A stretch of DNA of 57,316 nucleotides from Bacteroidota bacterium (GTDB lineage Bacteria > Bacteroidota > Bacteroidia > Bacteroidales > Lentimicrobiaceae): positions 1 through 57,316 of the forward strand of contig JAEZNO010000016.1 in assembly GCA_023441805.1 (NCBI GenBank), in the 5' to 3' direction. Below are positions 18,270-26,675 of this stretch, one piece after another. A program made the position numbers and the translations under genes. Numbering within the stretch: the stretch's first letter is position 1; the number at the start of each line of letters is the position of its first letter. Under the pieces are notes generated by a model. That model did no database searches. It was given only the letters and a program-made list of their open reading frames with translations, and was not told the origin of the DNA.

Positions 18270-19379
18270 TTGAAAAAGGTCATCGTTTCGGTAACAAATG
18301 ATTTAAGTACCGACCAAAGGGTTGATAGAGTATGTAGTACCCTTACATCAATGAATTTTTCTGTCGTTCTTGTTGGACGATCATTACCCGATAGCCTTCC
18401 TGTCTCCCGAATTTACAACACACATAGAATGAAGCTTTTGTTTAAAAAAGGACCGCTTTTCTATGCAGAATATAACATAAGGCTTCTGATCTATCTTTTA
18501 TTTCATCGTGTTAACTTACTAGTATCAAATGATCTCGACACATTATTGTCAAATTATGTGGTTCATAAGGTAAAGCGAATCCCATTGGTTTATGATAGCC
18601 ATGAATATTATACTGGAACCCCTGAATTAGTGAATCGCCCGGGAGTTCAACGCATTTGGAAATCTATTGAAAAATTCATCTTTCCCAAACTCGAGAATAT
18701 AATTACTGTAAATGAGTCAATTGCAAATTTATATTTCAATGAATACAATAAGACTCTTCATATTGTAAGAAACGTTCCTAAACAATTGACTGAAAAACCT
18801 CAACTAAATGGTATTGATTTAGGAATTAACCCAAATAAGCATCTTATCATATTGCAGGGTGCGGGTATTAATATTCAGAGAGGTGCTGAAGAAGCAATTC
18901 TTGCCATGAAGCATATTGAAAATGCAGTATTGCTGATCATAGGTGGAGGTGACGTAATCGGGCTTCTTAAAGATATGGTAAATGAGCATAAACTTTCAGA
19001 TAAGGTTCAATTCTTACCTAAGAAGCCTTACAAGGAACTCATGAAGTATACTGCAGCAGCCGAAATAGGATTGACACTGGATAAAGACACAAATATTAAT
19101 TATCGGTATAGTCTTCCAAATAAGTTATTTGATTATATTCATGCAGGTACCCCAGTACTTGCTTCCCCCCTACCGGAGATTAAAAAGATAATAGATAAAT
19201 ACAATGTTGGCATAACAATTGAAAGTCATGATCCTATGCATATTGCCCAAAAGATCGCTTTTATGATCGAAAACAATCTGAAGGTTAAACTGGAAGAAAA
19301 CCTTAAGAAAGCTGCTGGCGAGCTTAATTGGGAAAATGAAGAAAAAATACTCAAACAGGTTTACATAAAATATGTCTGA
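18270..19379 (+). CDS. Glycosyltransferase family 4 protein
   Basis: The 369-residue GT-B protein starts with MKKVIVSVTNDLSTDQRV, a beginning common in Bacteroidota glycosyltransferases, and has YDSHEYY in the N-terminal half and a C-terminal donor domain with LPNKLFDYIHAGTPVLAS. It probably adds one sugar to the surface glycan built by neighbouring enzymes. The start codon is TTG at 18270, 25 bp after a TATTTTTG box. Its end overlaps the next gene by 8 nt, so the two are translated together. Specificity cannot be read. Confidence 0.85.
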   Translation: MKKVIVSVTNDLSTDQRVDRVCSTLTSMNFSVVLVGRSLPDSLPVSRIYNTHRMKLLFKKGPLFYAEYNIRLLIYLLFHRVNLLVSNDLDTLLSNYVVHKVKRIPLVYDSHEYYTGTPELVNRPGVQRIWKSIEKFIFPKLENIITVNESIANLYFNEYNKTLHIVRNVPKQLTEKPQLNGIDLGINPNKHLIILQGAGINIQRGAEEAILAMKHIENAVLLIIGGGDVIGLLKDMVNEHKLSDKVQFLPKKPYKELMKYTAAAEIGLTLDKDTNINYRYSLPNKLFDYIHAGTPVLASPLPEIKKIIDKYNVGITIESHDPMHIAQKIAFMIENNLKVKLEENLKKAAGELNWENEEKILKQVYIKYV

Positions 19380-20505
19380 GCACCACTTACATATAGTCTC
19401 ATTTGATGTTCCTTATCCACCAAATTATGGTGGGGTAATTGATGTATTCTATAAGATTAAAGAACTTCATAATAAAGGTATTAAGCTTCATCTTCATATA
19501 ATTGAGTACCCTGGTAGAAATAGAGCTCCAGAATTAGAAATGTTTTGTGAGTCAGTTAATTATTATCCCAGGTTAACAGGTTTAAAATCTGCCTTTAGTA
19601 TCCAACCTTACATAGTTAATAGCCGTAGGTCACCTCAAATGATTGAAAATCTTTTAAAAGATAAGTATCCAATTCTGTTTGAGGGACTTCATTCTTGCTA
19701 TTATATTGATGATCAACGATTAAAAGATCGTGTATTAGTATATAGGGAAAGCAACATTGAACATCAATACTACTATCATCTGTTCAAAGCAGAGCATAAT
19801 TTGGGGAAAAAAGCATACTTCCTTATGGAAAGTGTTAAATTAAGACTGTTCCAGAAGAAACTCAGGCATGCTACCATTATGTTAGCTGTTTCACAAGGTG
19901 ACGCTGATTATCTTCATAAAAAATTCCCAAAACACCAGGTATATTTCCTTCCAAGCTTTCATCCTAACGATAAAGTGACTTCACTTGAAGGAAAAGGGAA
20001 TTACTTTCTTTACCATGGCAATATTGAAGTTCCTGAAAACGAAACTGCTGCATCATTCCTGATTAAAAAAGTTTTTTCAAACAGTCCCTACAAATTGATC
20101 ATAGCAGGAATGAATCCTCCAAAAACAATCAATGAACTAGCTGCTAAGAACAAGAACATTGAGATAATCAGCAATCCTGACGATGAGACGATATTCAGAT
20201 TGATGCAGGAAGCACAAGCCAATATACTCGTAACATTCCAGGCTTCCGGTTTGAAACTTAAGTTACTCAATACCTTATATAAAGGAAGATTTTGTATAGT
20301 AAATTCAACTATGCTTAATGGAACTAATCTTGAAGAGCTTTGTATAATAGGTAATAGTGCCTCAGAACTTCGCAAGATTATCAGCAACGTTGTCGATATG
20401 AATTTTACTGCTGATATTATTACCCAACGTGAAGAAGTACTTCAGCGAAATTTCTCAAATAATATCAACTCCGACAGGATGATCGATATTATTTTCAACC
20501 GATAA
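19372..20505 (+). CDS. Glycosyltransferase-like protein
   Basis: The 377-residue protein looks like a divergent GT-B glycosyltransferase: an N-terminal FDVPYPPNYGGVIDVFYK segment with the glycine-rich loop, a central YHGNIEVPEN that resembles the start of the donor domain, and a C-terminal region where GLKLKLLNTLYKGRFCIVN takes the place of the usual EX7E segment. It overlaps the preceding glycosyltransferase by 8 nt. Its last 51 nt overlap the 3' end of ftsE on the other strand, an unusually long antisense coding overlap. Family call moderate, specificity unknown. Confidence 0.75.
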   Translation: MSEHHLHIVSFDVPYPPNYGGVIDVFYKIKELHNKGIKLHLHIIEYPGRNRAPELEMFCESVNYYPRLTGLKSAFSIQPYIVNSRRSPQMIENLLKDKYPILFEGLHSCYYIDDQRLKDRVLVYRESNIEHQYYYHLFKAEHNLGKKAYFLMESVKLRLFQKKLRHATIMLAVSQGDADYLHKKFPKHQVYFLPSFHPNDKVTSLEGKGNYFLYHGNIEVPENETAASFLIKKVFSNSPYKLIIAGMNPPKTINELAAKNKNIEIISNPDDETIFRLMQEAQANILVTFQASGLKLKLLNTLYKGRFCIVNSTMLNGTNLEELCIIGNSASELRKIISNVVDMNFTADIITQREEVLQRNFSNNINSDRMIDIIFNR

Positions 20506-21165
20506 TACTTTGCCGTCTTCACATTTTAATGTACGAGATGGGAATCTCTCCATTAATGCATAGTTATGAGTAGCCATTAAGACTGCCCTGCCCGTTTTAC
20601 TGATCTCAATAAGCAATGACATGATACCTGCTGATGTTTCAGGATCAAGGTTACCGGTAGGCTCATCAGCTAAAATAAGCTCAGGATCATTAACTAGAGC
20701 ACGGGCAATAGCAACGCGCTGCTGCTCTCCTCCTGATAGTTGATATGGCATCTTAAAGCCTTTTGTTTTTAGCCCAACCTTTTCCAGAACATCTTCTAAC
20801 CTCTCCTGCATAAGTGCTTTATTCTTCCATCCTGTTGCTTTCATTACAAATAAGAGATTGTCATTTACACTGCGGTCGTGAAGTAATTGAAAATCCTGGA
20901 ATACAATACCCATCTTCCTCCTTAGATAAGGTACATCCTTTTTTTTCAGCTTAAATAAATTATAGCCTGCCACTTCTGCCTCACCTTCAGTCACAGGTAA
21001 TTCAGCATATAGTGTTTTCAAAAGGCTGCTCTTTCCTGTACCAGTCTTACCGATTAAATAAACAAACTCCCCTTTATCGATTGTAAGGTTGACATCCGAC
21101 AAAACCAGTATGTTTCGTTGGTAAACATTTAGACTTTTAAGTTCAATTATAGTGTCGAGTGGCAT
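20455..21165 (-). CDS. ftsE: FtsE-like ABC ATPase of the cell division complex
   Basis: The 236-residue ABC ATPase has Walker A GKTGTGKSS (39-47), the Q-loop in FQDFQLLHDRSVNDN, signature LSGGEQQR and Walker B LILADEPTGNLD, with the FtsE-typical ATHNYALMERFPSRTLKC end. FtsE with FtsX drives peptidoglycan hydrolase activation at the septum. No ftsX is adjacent, so the partner must be elsewhere. The C-terminus runs about 14 residues past the usual end, into the overlap with the convergent glycosyltransferase. A LolD/MacB-type ATPase is the alternative. Confidence 0.88.
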   Translation of the reverse strand: MPLDTIIELKSLNVYQRNILVLSDVNLTIDKGEFVYLIGKTGTGKSSLLKTLYAELPVTEGEAEVAGYNLFKLKKKDVPYLRRKMGIVFQDFQLLHDRSVNDNLLFVMKATGWKNKALMQERLEDVLEKVGLKTKGFKMPYQLSGGEQQRVAIARALVNDPELILADEPTGNLDPETSAGIMSLLIEISKTGRAVLMATHNYALMERFPSRTLKCEDGKVLSVENNIDHPVGVDII

Positions 21166-21182
21166 AATTCTGAATTTGCAGT

Positions 21183-21190
21183 CAAAGATA
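21183..21190 (-). promoter_or_regulatory. Candidate -7 box of ftsE
   Basis: TATCTTTG on the minus strand lies 17 bp before the ATG at 21165 and fits TAnnTTTG. No clear -33 box is seen. Confidence 0.45.
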
Positions 21191-21207
21191 ATTCATTTCC
21201 TTCTTAA

Positions 21208-21837
21208 TTAATATTTCACAGTACCCGATAGTGAAGCCTTTTCAAATGCTTCCTTCCCTTCCGAAAATGAAAACCATATCAAACCTGCAGCTCCGATTGC
21301 ATCAGAATAAGCAAAACCGGTCAATTCATAAATGAGACTTGACGCAAGCAGGACTATTGACATATAAACGCAAACTTTGGTACAATTGGAATCCGAAATA
21401 ATTGGTTGAGAATCTAATTTCTCTCCGGTTTTCTTCTTTGCATTCATTAACCAATACATTACTGATATAGATATTACTGAAATGACAACACCCCAGAATG
21501 TTGTTTCCGGCTTATGGTTAGTAATGATATTTATTATTATACCGGCTAACAACCCTAACGATAGCAGATAGAAAGCTGTACCGGTAATTTTCAGTGCTGT
21601 AGTTTCAAATTGAGATTGTTCACTCGAAGGATTTTTTCTCATCCTAACTATCATTACAGCAATTCCAAGCCCTGACATCACTTCAATAATACTATCCACA
21701 CCAAAACCAAACAAGGCAAGGGTTTCGTCCGCCAAACCAATGGCAACAGATACTACTCCTTCTGCAATATTATACACGATTGTAAAAATGCTCAGCAAAT
21801 AAGCTCTCTTATACAGTATAGTCTCATAATTATCCAT
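21208..21837 (-). CDS. Cation transporter of the cation diffusion facilitator type (short form)
   Basis: The 209-residue membrane protein has about six helices. It contains the CDF-like segments FGFGVDSIIEVMSG near 42-55 and YSDAIGAAGLIWFSFSEGKE near the end, with aspartates at the expected metal positions in helices 2 and 5. The usual first histidine of the HxxxD motif is replaced in the first site, and the cytoplasmic C-terminal domain of full CDF proteins is absent. It may export a divalent metal, but the altered site makes the ion uncertain. It stands 42 bp upstream of ftsE on the same strand. Confidence 0.75.
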   Translation of the reverse strand: MDNYETILYKRAYLLSIFTIVYNIAEGVVSVAIGLADETLALFGFGVDSIIEVMSGLGIAVMIVRMRKNPSSEQSQFETTALKITGTAFYLLSLGLLAGIIINIITNHKPETTFWGVVISVISISVMYWLMNAKKKTGEKLDSQPIISDSNCTKVCVYMSIVLLASSLIYELTGFAYSDAIGAAGLIWFSFSEGKEAFEKASLSGTVKY

Positions 21838-21868
21838 TGTTCAACTATTTAGCCAACAAAAACAGGTT

Positions 21869-21876
21869 CAAAAATA
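21869..21876 (-). promoter_or_regulatory. Candidate -7 box of the CDF-like gene
   Basis: TATTTTTG on the minus strand, 31 bp before the ATG at 21837, fits TAnnTTTG; the -33 region is not convincing. Confidence 0.4.
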
Positions 21877-21965
21877 ATACCCGATATCAAGTGTTAAAAA
21901 GATTCTAATTTAAAAAAAAATATCTAGTGATATACAGTGTATTCATTGATCCTTATCTTTGTTAC

Positions 21966-24443
21966 ATGATGAGGAAAACCACATTTACTATCATGCTATT
22001 GTTATTATACTTTTATAACATAGCAGTCTCACAGAGTGATTCTAAGTACCCTGTTTTTCAGGCAGTAAGGGTAGATGAAACTCCATCAATTGACGGGGTG
22101 CTTGATGAAGTTATATGGTCCCAATCAAATGCCATCACTGATTTCAGGCAAAAGGACCCTGTCTTTGATGCTCCTCCCCGATTCAAAACTGATGTCAGAA
22201 TTATCTATGATAATAAGGCACTATACATTGGAGCCACAATGTTTGATTCTTCACCTGACAGCATCAAACGTGAACTCGGGGTAAGAGATAACGATGATTT
22301 AAATGCTGATTTCTTTGCAATTGGATTTGATACTTACAATAACAAACAGGATGCCTATCAATTCATGATCACCGCTTCGGGTGTACAAATCGATAACCGG
22401 TTTGTTGATGAAACATACGACGCTGTTTGGGCTAGTGCAGTAAAAATAACCGACGAAGGTTGGGTTGCTGAGTTAAAAATTCCTTACTCAGCATTACGAT
22501 TTCCTGCTGTTGAATCACAGGAATGGGGAATGCAAATAGTAAGAGGCATTCGTCGCAACAGGGAAGATGATTATTGGTCACTTGAACCAAAAGATGCTGA
22601 TAATATTCTTAACTATTGGGGTACTCTTAAGGGTCTTATAGGTATAGACCCTCCACTCAGACTTTCAGTCTTACCTTATTTATCTGCTTCTGTTCAGCAT
22701 GATAGTCACGAAGGCTTGGCTAATAATGGATATAGTACTACATACAATGGAGGTATGGATGTAAAATGGGGATTAAACGAAAGCTTCACTTTCGATATGA
22801 TACTTTTGCCCGACTTCAGCCAGGTGCAATCAGATGAGATTGAAAAAAACCTCTCTCCTTTTGAAATTGTCTACGATGAAAACAGACCCTTTTTCAATGA
22901 AGGAACTGACCTGTTTCAAAAAGGAAGTTTATTCTATTCACGAAGAATAGGACATGTTCCTCTAGGATATTATTCTGCCTATGATTCTATTCAACCTGGA
23001 GAATCAATGGTTAAAAACCCTCATTCATCTAACCTGATAAACGCGGCTAAGCTTTCAGGACGTACGCCTTCAGGATTAGGAATAGGAGTGTTTAATGCAG
23101 TCACCGGTAATACTTATGCCGTGATAACTGATAGCCTCCAAAATGAAAGGAAGGTGCTTACTGATCCACTAACAAATTATAATATTCTTGTTCTTGATCA
23201 GAACCTGCGTAACAACTCTTCTGTCTATTTGATAAATACTAATGTTTCAAGACCCGATGGTTGGAAGAAAGCAAATGTTGCTGGAGGAGGATTTAAATTA
23301 GGCGAAAAGTCGAATACCTACCAGTTGAAATTTGACATCAGTATGTCTTCGATCACGCAACCCTTGCAAAGTGTTGAAGATGATAATCAGAAAGATAAAC
23401 CGGGTATACACTACAATCTTGAATTTACTAAAATCAAAGGTAAATTTCGATTTAGTCTCTATCAGATTTATATGGATAAACGATATGACAAAAATGAGTT
23501 AGGAGTAAATCTAACAAATGACTGGCTTGATAGAGGACTTACGATTGGATACAACATCTTTAAACCGTTCGGAATATTCAGATATTTTTACCAGAGTATT
23601 AACTTATTCAGGGAAGAGAAAATCTCTACACATAAAAACGTTAACACAGTTTTTACTTACCGCTTCAATACAACATTTACCAATTACTTATCGGTTTGGG
23701 GAGGAGTTGCATATTCACCATTCGACAGGTATGATTACTATGAACCCAGGAGATTGGGACGATATTGGGTAACTCCCGGTTATGAACAATTATCCCTTAG
23801 TTTTTCATCTGACTATCGAAAAGTTCTTGCTTTAGACGGAGATATTGAGCTGAGTGAAAGTGATGCAACCATTTGGAGTTATTACAGCTTAAAACCAATT
23901 ATCAGGTTCAGCAACCGGTTTAAATTAATACCTCAGTTTGAATTACAGTTTGGCAAAGATGATAAAGGTTTCGTCTACACACCATATGTTCCGGCAAGCT
24001 ATTATAATGATACCATTTACTTTGGGATTAGGGATATTCAAACCATGATTAATTCAATCTCGGGAGAGTATAAGTTTACTAACAAGCTCTCACTTTCAAT
24101 GTGGATCAGGCATTACTGGCAGAAAGCCGATTATAGCGATTTCCTTTACCTTGATGATGCAGGAGCACTTAATCCGACTGCTTTTTTCAAGCACTATAAC
24201 ATAACTGATAGTTATAATTACAACTATAATTCATTCAACGTAGATCTTGTATTTGGATGGGAATTCTCACCCGGCAGCATGATTAATGTCGTTTGGAAAA
24301 ATGCTATTGAAGATGAGAACCCATTGTATTCAATGAATTACATAAAGAATTTCGATAGAATGATAAACTCTCCCCAGATAAATAACCTCAGCTTAAAGGT
24401 TATTTACTATCTTGATTACCAAATGCTAAGAAAGAATAAATAA
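21966..24443 (+). CDS. Secreted CBM9-like / DUF5916 protein
   Basis: The protein of about 825 residues begins with a signal peptide (MMRKTTFTIMLLLLYFYN, cleavage near VSQS). Next comes a carbohydrate-binding family 9-like domain (about 35-220, with PSIDGVLDEVIW and ALYIGATMFDS). The large C-terminal part is rich in alternating aromatic strands (RFSLYQIYMDKRY, YNYNYNSFNVDLVFGWEF) that look like an outer-membrane beta-barrel, as in DUF5916 proteins. A role in glycan handling at the outer membrane is often assumed but not proven. The ATG at 21966 is preferred over an upstream GTG at 21927 because it gives a proper signal peptide. Confidence 0.82.
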   Translation: MMRKTTFTIMLLLLYFYNIAVSQSDSKYPVFQAVRVDETPSIDGVLDEVIWSQSNAITDFRQKDPVFDAPPRFKTDVRIIYDNKALYIGATMFDSSPDSIKRELGVRDNDDLNADFFAIGFDTYNNKQDAYQFMITASGVQIDNRFVDETYDAVWASAVKITDEGWVAELKIPYSALRFPAVESQEWGMQIVRGIRRNREDDYWSLEPKDADNILNYWGTLKGLIGIDPPLRLSVLPYLSASVQHDSHEGLANNGYSTTYNGGMDVKWGLNESFTFDMILLPDFSQVQSDEIEKNLSPFEIVYDENRPFFNEGTDLFQKGSLFYSRRIGHVPLGYYSAYDSIQPGESMVKNPHSSNLINAAKLSGRTPSGLGIGVFNAVTGNTYAVITDSLQNERKVLTDPLTNYNILVLDQNLRNNSSVYLINTNVSRPDGWKKANVAGGGFKLGEKSNTYQLKFDISMSSITQPLQSVEDDNQKDKPGIHYNLEFTKIKGKFRFSLYQIYMDKRYDKNELGVNLTNDWLDRGLTIGYNIFKPFGIFRYFYQSINLFREEKISTHKNVNTVFTYRFNTTFTNYLSVWGGVAYSPFDRYDYYEPRRLGRYWVTPGYEQLSLSFSSDYRKVLALDGDIELSESDATIWSYYSLKPIIRFSNRFKLIPQFELQFGKDDKGFVYTPYVPASYYNDTIYFGIRDIQTMINSISGEYKFTNKLSLSMWIRHYWQKADYSDFLYLDDAGALNPTAFFKHYNITDSYNYNYNSFNVDLVFGWEFSPGSMINVVWKNAIEDENPLYSMNYIKNFDRMINSPQINNLSLKVIYYLDYQMLRKNK

Positions 24444-24494
24444 ATTAGATAATTGGCTGAATTTCCATCTATAATAAGACAGAATCACAATTAA

Positions 24495-24857
24495 TCATCT
24501 TGATCTCCAGAGTTTAAATGCCTCATCTAAGAGATATACTAAATATTCCTGTTGGTTATAGAAATCATTAATCACGACATATTTATGTACTTTACCTGTG
24601 CCTGTGAGCATGCCTTCCGGATCATTGATTAATGATCCATGGTTAAAACCTAACTTAATAGTCTTTTGTGATGGAATTATGGTACAGATTGTATTCTTGT
24701 ATCCGGGACCAAAATTATATCCAACAATTGCAGCACTTTGATCAATTATTTCATCAATATGCCCAAACTTACTCAAAATGAGTTCCCTGACAAGAGATGC
24801 ATTCTCAATTACTTCCTGTGGATATCTCCTAATGAATGATTCAAAACTAAGCTCCAT
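24495..24857 (-). CDS. DUF1801 domain protein
   Basis: This 120-residue soluble protein has the DUF1801 (YdhG-type) pattern, with IIDQSAAIVGYNFGP near the middle and the C-terminal hydrophobic-aromatic helix YLVYLLDEAFKLW. The biochemical role of the family is unknown. It begins 6 bp after rnfA and so is probably the last gene of the rnf transcript. A functional link to Rnf is not implied by the domain and may be only read-through. Confidence 0.75.
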   Translation of the reverse strand: MELSFESFIRRYPQEVIENASLVRELILSKFGHIDEIIDQSAAIVGYNFGPGYKNTICTIIPSQKTIKLGFNHGSLINDPEGMLTGTGKVHKYVVINDFYNQQEYLVYLLDEAFKLWRSR

Positions 24858-24863
24858 ATTATC

Positions 24864-25439
24864 TTACTTAACTAAACCGGCAAAACCCATAAAGGCCATT
24901 GAAAGCATACCGGCAATAATCAGAGTTAATGGAAATCCCTTCATACCTTTTGGTATTCCAAGTAATTCAAGTTGTTCTCTAATACCGGCCATCAAAATTA
25001 ATGCAAATGTAAATCCTACAGCTGTAGCACTAGAATAAACAACACTCTCCACTAAAGTGTATTCTTTTTGAACTGCAAGTATTGCTATACCTAACACTGC
25101 ACAATTTGTAGTAATGAGTGGTAAATAAATACCCAGTGCCTGGTAAAGTGACGGTGCTGCTTTCTTGAGTACAATCTCGACAACTTGAACTAAAGATGCA
25201 ATAATGAGAATAAAAGTGATAGTTTGCATGAATTCTACACCTAATGGTACCAGTATAAAATTCTGGATTAGATAGGTAACCAAATTTGCCAATGCCATTA
25301 CAAAAACGACTGCGGCACCCATACCCAGTGAGGTAGAAATTTTACCTGATACACCTAAGAATGGGCATATACCTAAAAACTGAGCTAATACTACATTATT
25401 GACAAGTAATGCTAATAATATGATGCTGATATATTCCAT
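24864..25439 (-). CDS. rnfA: Rnf electron transport complex subunit RnfA
   Basis: The 191-residue integral membrane subunit has six helices, the VLAQFLGICPFLGVS start and the mirrored PLITTNCAVLG motif shared with RnfE. RnfA and RnfE form the core membrane pair, with a cysteine pair that ligates an intramembrane Fe-S cluster (C in GICPF and C in NCAVLG). The Rnf complex moves electrons from ferredoxin to NAD+ and pumps Na+ or H+. It is the last rnf gene and follows rnfE by 14 bp. Identification is strong. Confidence 0.96.
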   Translation of the reverse strand: MEYISIILLALLVNNVVLAQFLGICPFLGVSGKISTSLGMGAAVVFVMALANLVTYLIQNFILVPLGVEFMQTITFILIIASLVQVVEIVLKKAAPSLYQALGIYLPLITTNCAVLGIAILAVQKEYTLVESVVYSSATAVGFTFALILMAGIREQLELLGIPKGMKGFPLTLIIAGMLSMAFMGFAGLVK

Positions 25440-25453
25440 AGCAATGAAGTTAT

Positions 25454-26050
25454 CTAGTAATTATACTTTGCTCTCAACCTGTTCATTATTGCAATCAAAT
25501 ATCCATATGTAATGAATGCCCCAGGTGGAAGTATGAATAGCAGTATTGTTGACACATTATCTCCCACTAACTTGACATCGAAAATTGATCCGTTACCGAG
25601 TAATTCTCTGATACCGGCAATTAATGTGATGGCCAGAGTGAAACCTATTCCCATTCCTAAACCATCAAGGATTGAGGGGATAATCTTATTGCTTTGTGCA
25701 AAAGCTTCAGCTCTGCCTAAGATGATACAGTTTACTACAATCAGAGGTATGAAAATACCCAATGTCTTATAAAGATCAGGGGTATATGCTTTCATGACCA
25801 GGTCAACAATAGTTACAAACGTAGCGATAATCAGAATGAATGCGGCTATACGTACTTTATCAGGGATCAGATTTTTCAGAATAGAAACCAGAAGATTAGA
25901 ACATACGAGTACAAATGTAGTTGCAGCACCCATTCCTAATCCATTTATTGCAGCTGTAGTCACAGCAAGTGTTGGACATGTACCAAGAACAAGGACAAAA
26001 GTGGGATTTGATTTAACTAATCCCTCAGTCAGGAATTTTAAGTTTTTCAT
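25454..26050 (-). CDS. rnfE: Rnf electron transport complex subunit RnfE
   Basis: The 198-residue membrane subunit has the RnfE start LTEGLVKSNPTFVLVLGTCP and the mirrored PLIVVNCIILGRAEAFA motif, with the paired cysteines for the RnfA/E cluster. It has six helices with inverted topology to RnfA. It sits between rnfG (24 bp) and rnfA (14 bp). The gene order rnfB-C-D-G-E-A is the standard one. NqrD is its homologue, but the RnfB gene in the same operon makes this Rnf. Confidence 0.96.
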   Translation of the reverse strand: MKNLKFLTEGLVKSNPTFVLVLGTCPTLAVTTAAINGLGMGAATTFVLVCSNLLVSILKNLIPDKVRIAAFILIIATFVTIVDLVMKAYTPDLYKTLGIFIPLIVVNCIILGRAEAFAQSNKIIPSILDGLGMGIGFTLAITLIAGIRELLGNGSIFDVKLVGDNVSTILLFILPPGAFITYGYLIAIMNRLRAKYNY

Positions 26051-26074
26051 TGTTCTACTCCTTCTTCTTCATTA

Positions 26075-26671
26075 TCATAATTCTGTTTCAGTTGAATCAC
26101 TCTGCCTCATGAAATTTGCTTTGAAAATATCGTAAGCTTTTTGCAATCCGTCACAATAAGCTCTTGATGTGATTGTGGCAGCAGATATCGCATCAATTGT
26201 ACCACCATCCTTTTTCACTTTAATCACTCCATCCTTCAATCTTCCAATATTTACATTAAGAAACTGGTCTCGAAACTTTGGATTTACCATATTACTTCCC
26301 AATCCCGGTGTTTCTTTTTGCTGAAGTACTACTATGTTATTAATCTTTCCATCCGGAAGAAAACCTACCATTAAATCAAATCTTCCACTATATCCTTTTT
26401 CAGTAAAGGTTTTAGCAGCATATCCTACTTCTTGTCCTTCTTTAGTTGCTTTAAAGAACACAATGCCTTCAATATCAACTGCTGTTGAAACAGCATCATT
26501 GTCAAATGGTGGCAGCACCTCTTTTATAGCTCTAACCTCTTTTTCTTTTATGGCTTTCTCTATTGGTTCTTTTGTCACATTGTACACAAAACCCAGCGCT
26601 GCTGACATTACAAGTGATATTCCGAATAACGATAATACCATATTTCTGAGCGATGATTCAGCCTTTGCCAT
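26075..26671 (-). CDS. rnfG: Rnf electron transport complex subunit RnfG (covalent FMN)
   Basis: The 198-residue protein has one N-terminal membrane helix (about 10-30) and a periplasmic FMN-binding domain. The flavin is linked by a phosphoester to a threonine in the motif S/T-G-A-T; here the site reads SAATIT at 163-168, with alanine replacing the glycine and the candidate threonine at 166. Other conserved parts are present (GKINNIVVLQQKETPGLG). It lies 4 bp after rnfD and 24 bp before rnfE. The glycine change is small and may be normal in this lineage. Confidence 0.95.
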   Translation of the reverse strand: MAKAESSLRNMVLSLFGISLVMSAALGFVYNVTKEPIEKAIKEKEVRAIKEVLPPFDNDAVSTAVDIEGIVFFKATKEGQEVGYAAKTFTEKGYSGRFDLMVGFLPDGKINNIVVLQQKETPGLGSNMVNPKFRDQFLNVNIGRLKDGVIKVKKDGGTIDAISAATITSRAYCDGLQKAYDIFKANFMRQSDSTETEL

Positions 26672-26675
26672 AATC

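Noticed and set aside
21954..21961. TATCTTTG just before the DUF5916 start as a promoter
   Set aside because: It fits the -7 box but ends 4 bp before the ATG, would start inside the coding region and has no -33 partner.
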